Assembly (NCBI GenBank): GCA_012838955.1 | Contig: DUOH01000034.1 | Span: forward strand, 1-64,000 | Length of the DNA stretch: 64,000 nt | Direction of reading: 5' to 3' | DNA from: Bacillota bacterium | GTDB taxonomy: Bacteria > Bacillota > UBA4882 > UBA10575 | In this document: piece by piece, positions 8,610 to 16,225 of the stretch | Position numbering within the stretch: the first letter of the stretch is position 1 | Layout of the letters: every line of letters starts with the position of its first letter | Notes under the pieces: model-generated | The model's input: only the letters and a program-made list of their open reading frames with translations | Database searches by the model: none | What the model was told of the DNA's origin: nothing | Made by a program: the position numbers and the translations under genes

Positions 8610-8897
8610 ATGCAACAGCAACAACAAGGGATGTCACAAACGCCCCAACAGTCGCAACTCGGTAGTCAAAACGTTGGGCTGATGGCCAATCCGCCGCAGG
8701 TAATTACCGATAAAGACCACTTGTATTTGAAAGACGCCCTTTCCTGGGAGTTATTGGCGATGAAGAAGTGTCATCATTACGCGCAGATGTGCCAGGATCA
8801 AGAGGTGCGAGGGGTGATTGACCGCATTGGACAGATGCACCAAAATCATTATCAAAGGCTTTTGAGTGAGGTAAATCCGGCTAAAACTTTATACTAA
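8610..8897 (+). CDS. CotF-like spore coat protein, small ferritin-like fold
   Basis: 95 residues. A Gln-rich N-terminus (first 22 residues) precedes a helical region with DKDHLYLKDALSWELLAMKKCHHYA and MHQNHYQRLLSEV. The pattern of two long helices with spaced His/Glu matches small spore-coat-type proteins found in pairs with CotF in clostridia. The start follows AAGGAGGG. It is 14 nt upstream of a CotF-domain gene and likely co-transcribed with it in the mother cell. No forespore or mother-cell sigma promoter could be assigned with confidence. Confidence 0.7.
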   Translation: MQQQQQGMSQTPQQSQLGSQNVGLMANPPQVITDKDHLYLKDALSWELLAMKKCHHYAQMCQDQEVRGVIDRIGQMHQNHYQRLLSEVNPAKTLY

Positions 8898-8911
8898 AGG
8901 GAGAGGATAAT

Positions 8912-9259
8912 TTGAGTCCACAACAAAACCCGGGTATAATAAGGAATCCGTCCACAAGTGTGCCCACAGTAAAGGGGCCGGAGATGAATGACAGGGACTT
9001 ACTAAATGACATTCTGGCCACTGAGAAGTATATAACAGATAATTTCAATGTTTTTACCCGTGAGGCCAGCCACGAACAGTTGCACCAAGTGACTATGGGA
9101 ATCCTAAACGAAAGCCATCAGGCGGCCCGGGACGCTTATGATATTATGTTTAAAAAGGGCTGGTATACATTGACTTCCGCCCAGGGACAAGCGCTCCAGC
9201 AACTCCAGGAACAATTCGGCAGTTATGCGACACAGTTTCCTTACGGAAACGTCCACTAA
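8912..9259 (+). CDS. Spore coat protein, CotF family
   Basis: 115 residues, TTG start 5 nt after GGGAGAGG. After a disordered N-terminal 25 residues comes the CotF domain: MNDRDLLNDILATEKYITDN, a long helix, and ESHQAARDAYDIMFKKGWYT. The C-terminus carries a Gln-rich helix. CotF-type proteins are deposited in the spore coat. Paired with the preceding gene and followed by a terminator at 9281, so the two form a complete operon. Confidence 0.85.
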   Translation: MSPQQNPGIIRNPSTSVPTVKGPEMNDRDLLNDILATEKYITDNFNVFTREASHEQLHQVTMGILNESHQAARDAYDIMFKKGWYTLTSAQGQALQQLQEQFGSYATQFPYGNVH

Positions 9260-9280
9260 TCAAAGAGTAAGACCGCAAGG

Positions 9281-9319
9281 GCCTGTGCAGTGACTTTCAG
9301 TCATATTGCATAGGCTTTT
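9281..9319 (+). terminator. Terminator of the coat gene pair
   Basis: GCCTGTGCA and TGCATAGGC form a 9-bp stem (one G-T pair), with an inner TGAC/GTCA-type extension, then TTTTC. Confidence 0.75.
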
Positions 9320-9461
9320 CTGTTTATCCCAGCTTTTCTTTACAATTAGGTTAAAGGCCTATATTATAAGGCGGTTGAGATAATTACCATCAAAATGCCA
9401 GGATTTTTGTATAAAACGTAGATAATGGCGGATAATACCAACAGATGAATATTTATCAATC

Positions 9462-9490
9462 TTGCATAAGAACTTGACTTTAGCTAAAAT
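9462..9490 (+). promoter_or_regulatory. groESL promoter
   Basis: TTGCAT (9462-9467), exactly 17 bp, then TAAAAT (9485-9490). The predicted start falls just before the CIRCE operator, so a bound repressor would block initiation. Confidence 0.75.
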
Positions 9491-9499
9491 ACTTATGAA

Positions 9500-9526
9500 T
9501 TAGCACTCAGCGTAAGTGAGTGCTAA
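9500..9526 (+). promoter_or_regulatory. CIRCE operator (HrcA binding site)
   Basis: TTAGCACTC - 9 nt - GAGTGCTAA, a perfect match to the CIRCE consensus. HrcA repression with heat-shock release is therefore expected for groES-groEL. hrcA itself is not in the window. Confidence 0.98.
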
Positions 9527-9553
9527 CAACCAGTGAGAGGAGGGCAGGTAACC

Positions 9554-9844
9554 ATGAACATCAAACCATTAGGTGAACGCGTTGTGATTAAGGTTTTAGA
9601 GAGCGAAGAAAAGACCAAGAGCGGTATTGTCTTACCGGATACAGCCAAAGAAAAACCGCAAATGGGTAAGGTTTTAGCTGTCGGAACCGGGAAGACCTTA
9701 GATAACGGGCAGAAAGTCGCTTTGGAGGTCAAGGAAGGCGATACTGTTTTGTTTGCCAAATACGCCGGCACTGAGGTTAAACTTGACGGTGAAGAGTATA
9801 TGGTCTTGAAGGAAAGCGATATTTTAGCGGTTGTCAACAGCTAA
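9554..9844 (+). CDS. groS: Co-chaperonin GroES
   Basis: 96 residues ([16 protein letters not shown]..., mobile loop [19 protein letters not shown]-terminal ESDILAVV). It forms the heptameric lid of GroEL. The frame is open from 9533, but the ATG at 9554 has AGGAGGG about 9 nt upstream and gives the family's standard N-terminus. Under CIRCE control with groEL 47 nt downstream. Confidence 0.98.
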   Translation: MNIKPLGERVVIKVLESEEKTKSGIVLPDTAKEKPQMGKVLAVGTGKTLDNGQKVALEVKEGDTVLFAKYAGTEVKLDGEEYMVLKESDILAVVNS

Positions 9845-9870
9845 GCGCATACGCGCTACGGCATGTGTGA

Positions 9871-11514
<1,644 letters not shown>

Positions 11515-11539
11515 TAAAAGAAAAAAACTGGTAAGATGA

Positions 11540-11568
11540 GAGGCGGTTTGAGCAGACCGCCTCTTTTC
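11540..11568 (+). terminator. Terminator of groESL
   Basis: GAGGCGGT - 8 nt - ACCGCCTC followed by TTTTCC, 25 nt after groEL. Confidence 0.88.
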
Positions 11569-11641
11569 CATAGAAACGGTGCGGTAGAGTTACGCCTGTG
11601 GCACAGTGGGTAAACTTTAGTCAAGTCTTAAAACAGATGGA

Positions 11642-11691
11642 AAATCCTTTCCGGCTTGACATAATTTTATACATGGTCGCGGAAAGGATTT
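11642..11691 (+). repeat. 12-bp perfect inverted repeat around a TTGACA element
   Basis: AAATCCTTTCCG (11642-11653) and CGGAAAGGATTT (11680-11691) are exact inverted repeats with a 26-nt centre. The centre contains TTGACA and TTTTATACAT. It could be an operator pair over a promoter of the downstream secreted-protein gene, or an RNA hairpin. No T run follows, so it is not a terminator. Confidence 0.5.
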
Positions 11692-11800
11692 AAAGATTTT
11701 CTCCAGAAATACTATGCTGTACTAGACTGGTCTCAGAACAAGAGAGGGTCGCGTACGCGCGTGAGAAATATAATTGTTGATGGTCGGCGGAGGGATGAAA

Positions 11801-12484
11801 ATGAAGAAACAAATCTGTTTCAATCTGATTCTGGCGGTGGTTGCCGTAAGTTTATTGGCCACACAGGCCCCGGCGTTTGCTGTGTCACCCGATACTTTAG
11901 ATCTGGAACTTTCTTATTCGTCAGTAGAAAAGGCGGAGTTCACCGGAGAGTATTGGTTTGTTGATCAATTCGGCGCAGGCCTTTATTATGAGGATGAACG
12001 CTACTATACCTCATTCTTATTCCAACCGGTTAAGGACTTGAAGATAAAAGTCGGCTATGATCTGACCGCCGAGAGTTACTGGGCGGGACTGGACCACCGC
12101 GGAAGAATCGGTGAAAACTTAGTGGTGGATTCGGAGGTTAAGCGGTTCTGGCCAGACAGTGGGAGAAAAGGCGATGCGGACTATTGGGAGTATAAAACCC
12201 AACTGGATATTGGCATTGGGGGGAGGAATATTATTTCTCCCGGTGTTGAAGGGTATTATTCCCCGGAGAAGAAGCCGGATCCGGAATTCTTTATCCATTT
12301 TGACATTAATTGGGGATTAGGTAAGGGATTTAACTTGAAGTTTGAGCCTCATGTCCTGGTGGTAGGTGATTTTGAGCACCGGATCACTTTGAGCAAGGAC
12401 TTTGAGAATGATCTCTCCGCCGGAATATTTGCCGGACAGGATCGAGAAGGGGAATGGGAGTTTGGGGCCGTGTTTTCTTACTAA
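11801..12484 (+). CDS. Secreted protein, predicted beta-barrel with outer-membrane-type C-terminus
   Basis: 227 residues, family not recognised. A clear signal peptide (MKKQICFNLILAVVAVSLLA..., cleavage likely after AFA near residue 26) is followed by alternating polar/hydrophobic stretches typical of amphipathic beta strands (LDLELSYSS, TGEYWFV, LKIKVGYDL, GFNLKFEPHVLVV). The last ten residues (EWEFGAVFSY) have hydrophobic or aromatic residues at positions -1, -3, -5, -7 and -9, the pattern used for outer-membrane barrel insertion. The ATG at 11801 is 6 nt after GGAGGG. Just upstream of a GerMN gene. Alternative: a secreted beta-rich wall or spore protein. Confidence 0.7.
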   Translation: MKKQICFNLILAVVAVSLLATQAPAFAVSPDTLDLELSYSSVEKAEFTGEYWFVDQFGAGLYYEDERYYTSFLFQPVKDLKIKVGYDLTAESYWAGLDHRGRIGENLVVDSEVKRFWPDSGRKGDADYWEYKTQLDIGIGGRNIISPGVEGYYSPEKKPDPEFFIHFDINWGLGKGFNLKFEPHVLVVGDFEHRITLSKDFENDLSAGIFAGQDREGEWEFGAVFSY

Positions 12485-12504
12485 TTTCAATGAGGTGTAA
12501 TTGA

Positions 12505-13116
12505 TTGAAACAGATCACCAACTTAAGCAAGGAAGCCTTTCGCCTGGCGCTCATCTGGGTAGCCATTGGGTTAGTGGCAGGTTTGACTGTCGGAGGCCTA
12601 TGGGCTCACCGTTATTACCGTCAAGCCAAGAAGTATAACAGCCGTTTAGTGACGACCAAGGCTCAACTTGAGGGATTACAGGAGAAGGAATCCCACCTGG
12701 CGGTCTTATACTTTATCAAGGAGACCGGCGCCGAGTCATACCTGGTGCCGGAACGTCGAAAGATACCTTATAACGGTAACCCCCAGTTGGCCGCGGTGCA
12801 AGAGCTCTTCAATGGACCAGAGAGTCCGGATTTACAGGCTGTTTTCTCCAGAAAAACCAAGGTGTTGAAGTTGGAGATCCAGGATGGACTGGCCACTATT
12901 GACTTGAATAAAGAGGCGACCAAGTCCTCCAGAGGGGCCTGGGGTGAGGCATTAACAGTCTCCGCCTTAGTTAATACGCTAACCAAGTTTCCTGAGGTAG
13001 ATCAAGTCCGGATCCTGATCGAAGGGAAAGAAGTTGAGACTCTCTCCGGGCATGTGGATTTAAGTCGGCCCCTGCGTAGAAACGAGCAAGTAATTAGATT
13101 ACCGGATGGACGTTGA
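12505..13116 (+). CDS. Membrane-anchored GerMN-domain protein (GerM-like sporulation/germination)
   Basis: 203 residues, TTG start 7 nt after GAGGTG. One N-terminal membrane helix (about 16-36) is followed by a short coiled coil and a GerMN domain (about 65-195: LAVLYFIKETGAESYLVPERRKI, AVQELFNGPES, LATIDLNKEA, ALTVSALVNTLTKFPEVDQVRILIEGKEVETLSGHVDLSRPL). GerM in Bacillus has two such domains and acts in sporulation and germination at the cell wall; this protein has one. Follows the barrel-like gene by 20 nt, so they may be co-transcribed. Confidence 0.85.
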   Translation: MKQITNLSKEAFRLALIWVAIGLVAGLTVGGLWAHRYYRQAKKYNSRLVTTKAQLEGLQEKESHLAVLYFIKETGAESYLVPERRKIPYNGNPQLAAVQELFNGPESPDLQAVFSRKTKVLKLEIQDGLATIDLNKEATKSSRGAWGEALTVSALVNTLTKFPEVDQVRILIEGKEVETLSGHVDLSRPLRRNEQVIRLPDGR

Positions 13117-13154
13117 TCATCATCGGACTTCCAATATAAGGTAGGTTCATAAAG

Positions 13155-13184
13155 AAGCTGTTCCTTTGTGGGGACAGCTTTTTT
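13155..13184 (+). terminator. Terminator after the GerMN gene
   Basis: AAGCTGTTCC pairs with GGGGACAGCTT (one G-T pair) and is followed by TTTTTT. Confidence 0.85.
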
Positions 13185-13258
13185 CTATCAACTAGAATAT
13201 CACGATCAGTTCAAGTTCTTCATAAGCTATAAACAGAGAATTAAGTGGGGTTGATTTT

Positions 13259-13417
13259 TTGAAGGTAGAAGAAATTGATCTGATGGCCAATCGGTTGTAT
13301 AAAGTCTTCGGGCGGAGGATAGGATTGAACCTCAGTAAGATCAGAAAATGCGTTTCCGCTATAGTCAATCTTGATGATGAGGAAATCACAGCCAAACTCA
13401 GAGAGAAGCTTTTGTAA
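13259..13417 (+). CDS. Small hypothetical protein, 52 residues
   Basis: A short frame with TTG start 8 nt after GTGGGG: MKVEEIDLMANRLYKVFGRR, then a basic helix (LNLSKIRKCVSAIVN) and an acidic C-terminal helix (LDDEEITAKLREKLL). It lies between a terminator (13155) and the next small gene, 38 nt away. It is predicted to be a soluble, all-helical cytoplasmic protein. No family is recognised and no function is proposed. The protein-like composition, ribosome binding site and position in a mini-operon support it as real. Confidence 0.5.
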   Translation: MKVEEIDLMANRLYKVFGRRIGLNLSKIRKCVSAIVNLDDEEITAKLREKLL

Positions 13418-13455
13418 GGCCTCTGCCTGTGAAGTTACGTTGGGGAGGTGGACTC

Positions 13456-13677
13456 ATGGAAAAGGTACGGGTGTCAGGTGACTTGTGTGAACTGTTGAAG
13501 GAGTTAACAGACGATCATGTAATTATTATCTTTAAATCAGGAAGAAGTGAGCGGGTATTCATCAAAAAGGTGGCCGGAAATGTTGTCGTAGGCAAGCTTG
13601 GGAATAACCAGTTTGTTTTCATTAATTGTGATTGTATCTGCGCTGTGATCGCCAGTTGCGAAGAGATTTTGGATTGA
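13456..13677 (+). CDS. Small hypothetical protein, possible Sm-like beta fold
   Basis: 73 residues, ATG 5 nt after GGAGGTG. A short N-terminal helix (LCELLKELTDD) precedes about five predicted short strands (HVIIIFKSG, SERVFIKKVAG, NVVVGKLG, NQFVFINCDCICAVIAS), as in small Sm-like or DUF2642-type spore and surface proteins. Two cysteines in NCDCIC could bind metal or oxidise. It ends a two-gene unit closed by the terminator at 13713. The fold is a guess from strand spacing; no homolog is recognised. Confidence 0.6.
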   Translation: MEKVRVSGDLCELLKELTDDHVIIIFKSGRSERVFIKKVAGNVVVGKLGNNQFVFINCDCICAVIASCEEILD

Positions 13678-13712
13678 GGAAAGGGTGCGACTAGGTTAAG
13701 CAGAGAAAAACC

Positions 13713-13739
13713 ACTGTCCCTCGCGGGGACAGTTTTTTT
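13713..13739 (+). terminator. Terminator after the small gene pair
   Basis: ACTGTCCC - TCGCG - GGGACAGT followed by seven Ts. Confidence 0.92.
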
Positions 13740-13817
13740 ATGGCTATATTACGCCCCAAACCCGCATAGAAATTTGGAGATGAGTATCTGTATGAGCTTG
13801 GTAAGGGGCGTGGACAG

Positions 13818-15029
13818 ATGAGAACCATTTATTATCTTTCTAAACGAAGACTGATCCTGATTCTAGTGGCATTAGTTCTTCTGATCTCATTGGTAAAAGG
13901 CATATATTTCGGGAGATACCTACCGGCCGGATCAGACTACAAGAAGATTGAGAGTTATCCCACTTTGATTTATCTTCCGGAATATACCTCCGGGCCGCCG
14001 ATAGAGGCCAGCGCCGCCGTTTTAGTGGAGGCGGTCAGCGGGATGATTCTGTACGCTAAAAATGAACACAGCAGACGGGCGCCGGCTAGTACCACCAAGA
14101 TATTAACAGCAGTAGTCACCCTGGAGGTAGGAGATCTCCGGGAGGTGGTGACTGTCAGCAGACAAGCGGCAGCCACCGGTGGTTCCAGCCTTTGGCTGAA
14201 GACGGGGGACCGGATGCTCTTGAGTGAACTGCTAAAGGGCACCTTACTGCGGTCGGGGAATGACGGCTGTGTGGCGATTGCCCAGCATATAGCAGGCACG
14301 GAGAAGGCCTTTGTGGAGTTGATGAATAGGAAGGCTAAGGAAATCGGGGCTTTAAACACTAATTTTCGGAACACCCATGGTTTACGGGCTCCTTCCCACT
14401 ATACCACCGCCTTTGATCTGGCCCAGATTACCAGATATGCCATGCATAATCCGGAGTTTGCCAAAATCGTCTCTACTAAGGAGGAGATGATAGAATGGCA
14501 TGAAGGAAAAAGAACGGCTGTTGTCCGTAATACCAATAAATTGCTATGGTCTTTTGCGGGCGCTGATGGAGTAAAAACCGGGACAACGAATGAGGCCGGC
14601 CATTGTCTGGTCGCTTCAGCTACCAGGGACGGGCGAAAATTCATCGCCGTTGTGTTGAATAGTCCGAACCGCTGGAGTGAGGCAAGCAGGCTGCTGGAGT
14701 ACGGCTTCAACCATTTTTCTCTGCACTTATTGGCCAAGGCGGATCAACCTGTAACGCAGATTCGGATTCCCACCGGGTATCCAGCGCAGGTACAGGTTTA
14801 TCCAAGGGAGAACCTGATGGCTGTTCTCCCCGTAGGGAAAGAAGGGTTTGCTCAAAGGACCGTTTCACTGGATCCGCAGATAATTGTTCCTCCGGTTCGG
14901 CCGGGCACGGTTGTAGGAAAGGTATCCTTCTGCTATAAAGGGGAAGAAGTGGATGCCGTGGATTTGCTGATTTTAGACTGGATCGAGAAGGATACTTGGT
15001 GGCATAGGCTTTGGAGGAGAGCAAGATGA
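13818..15029 (+). CDS. dacF: D-alanyl-D-alanine carboxypeptidase (PBP5/DacF family)
   Basis: 403 residues. An N-terminal membrane/signal helix (10-28) precedes the penicillin-binding fold with all three active-site motifs: S91-T-T-K, S-G-N-D near 149, and KTGTT near 253. A C-terminal beta-rich domain (about 300-395) follows; a C-terminal amphipathic anchor is not obvious. The enzyme trims the terminal D-Ala of peptidoglycan pentapeptides outside the membrane. In sporeformers this family includes vegetative DacA and sporulation DacF/DacB; which one this is cannot be settled from sequence. Its stop overlaps the next start (ATGA at 15026). Confidence 0.93.
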   Translation: MRTIYYLSKRRLILILVALVLLISLVKGIYFGRYLPAGSDYKKIESYPTLIYLPEYTSGPPIEASAAVLVEAVSGMILYAKNEHSRRAPASTTKILTAVVTLEVGDLREVVTVSRQAAATGGSSLWLKTGDRMLLSELLKGTLLRSGNDGCVAIAQHIAGTEKAFVELMNRKAKEIGALNTNFRNTHGLRAPSHYTTAFDLAQITRYAMHNPEFAKIVSTKEEMIEWHEGKRTAVVRNTNKLLWSFAGADGVKTGTTNEAGHCLVASATRDGRKFIAVVLNSPNRWSEASRLLEYGFNHFSLHLLAKADQPVTQIRIPTGYPAQVQVYPRENLMAVLPVGKEGFAQRTVSLDPQIIVPPVRPGTVVGKVSFCYKGEEVDAVDLLILDWIEKDTWWHRLWRRAR

Positions 15030-16090
15030 AAAGGCTGTGGAGGGCGGCAGGGGTTGCCGCCGTCTATATTGGCACAGTGATCGGAGCAGGGTTTGCTTCG
15101 GGACGGGAAATATGGGAGTTTTTTTCCCGATATGGACGGCAGGGAAGACATGGGATCCTGCTCTCTGCTCTATTCCTGGTTTACCTTGGAGTAAAGGCGA
15201 TGTTATGGGGGCAAAGGATGGAGGCCCGGTCTTACCGGGATTTTTTATTCATGGTCGCAGGCCCCCGCCTGGGGAGGCTGGGCGAGTGGTTAATGACCCT
15301 TTTTTTGCTGGTTTTAACCGGTATTATGCTGGCCGGCGCCGGAGCAGTCACCGTGCAACAGGGTATCCCTTGGGCGGTAGGCTGTTGGGGAACAGTGTTC
15401 TTGGCCGTACTTGTCTTGAAGAGGCGCTTGTCCGGAATCAAAGGAGTCAATATGGCGGTCATTCCCTTGCTCTTTTTGGTCGGCATTATGCTGCAGATTA
15501 AGGAAACGTCCGGTATTTTATGGGAACAAAAACCGGATTCCTCCGGAGCGTGGTGGATCTTATCAGCCTGTCAATATAGTGGGTATAATCTTTTTTTAGC
15601 CCTGCCGGTGCTGGTCACCATGTATCAATTGGAGAAGGATCCAGCTGTTTTAAGGTGGGGAGGAGTACTGGGCGGCATTGGTTTAGGCGCGTTGGCTTTC
15701 CTTTTTCACCAGGCGATCTCAGGGATGGACGGATTCAGATGGGAATTGCCTTTAATGATGATCATTAAAGGATGGGGGCAGGTGTGGGGATGGATCTATG
15801 CTTTTGTCCTTTGGGGGGAGTTGTTCAGCACTCTGCTGGCTCATGCCTTTGGTTTGGCCACCAGGTTGGGATGGGTCAATCAAAGGTGGTATGTCTGGCA
15901 ATTGACTCTCTTATTAGCTGGAACCGTTCTCATTTCTAGAGTGGGTTTTGCCGACTTGATCCGTCTTGTCTACCCGGTCTTTGGATTATTCTCCATCCTG
16001 ATGCTGATCCCATTAGCGCTGAAGCCGTTGCCGGTACAAAACAGTAAATCCGGGAAAAGTAGTAGAAAACACCGGATAATTACAGAGTGA
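15026..16090 (+). CDS. YkvI-family integral membrane transporter (APC superfamily)
   Basis: 354 residues with about ten membrane helices. The N-terminal AAGVAAVYIGTVIGAGFASG is the hallmark of the YkvI family, related to amino acid/APC transporters; the substrate is unknown. The ATG at 15026 overlaps the dacF stop and follows GGAGG by 8 nt, so the pair is translationally coupled. The C-terminus is a basic cytoplasmic tail. The coupling suggests a role at the cell envelope. Confidence 0.85.
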   Translation: MKRLWRAAGVAAVYIGTVIGAGFASGREIWEFFSRYGRQGRHGILLSALFLVYLGVKAMLWGQRMEARSYRDFLFMVAGPRLGRLGEWLMTLFLLVLTGIMLAGAGAVTVQQGIPWAVGCWGTVFLAVLVLKRRLSGIKGVNMAVIPLLFLVGIMLQIKETSGILWEQKPDSSGAWWILSACQYSGYNLFLALPVLVTMYQLEKDPAVLRWGGVLGGIGLGALAFLFHQAISGMDGFRWELPLMMIIKGWGQVWGWIYAFVLWGELFSTLLAHAFGLATRLGWVNQRWYVWQLTLLLAGTVLISRVGFADLIRLVYPVFGLFSILMLIPLALKPLPVQNSKSGKSSRKHRIITE

Positions 16091-16093
16091 TTT

Positions 16094-16127
16094 ATCGACA
16101 AGAAATTATTGGCATATCTGGTATAAT
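16094..16127 (+). promoter_or_regulatory. Spo0A-type promoter of spoIIE
   Basis: TATAAT at 16122-16127 has no usual -35 at 17 bp. Instead ATCGACA (16094-16100; 6 of 7 to the 0A-box sequence TTCGACA) lies 21 bp upstream. In Bacillus, spoIIE and spoIIG have sigma-A promoters with 21-22-bp spacers activated by Spo0A~P at such a box. The match in layout is seen; regulation is inferred. Confidence 0.6.
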
Positions 16128-16225
16128 TAGAAATATATGTGTTTGTACACGTGTGCTGCCTTGTCCGTGCCGGGCTTTTCTGTCCGGAAAAGCAGGTATG
16201 TGTGGAATTAGATGGAGGTGAGACC

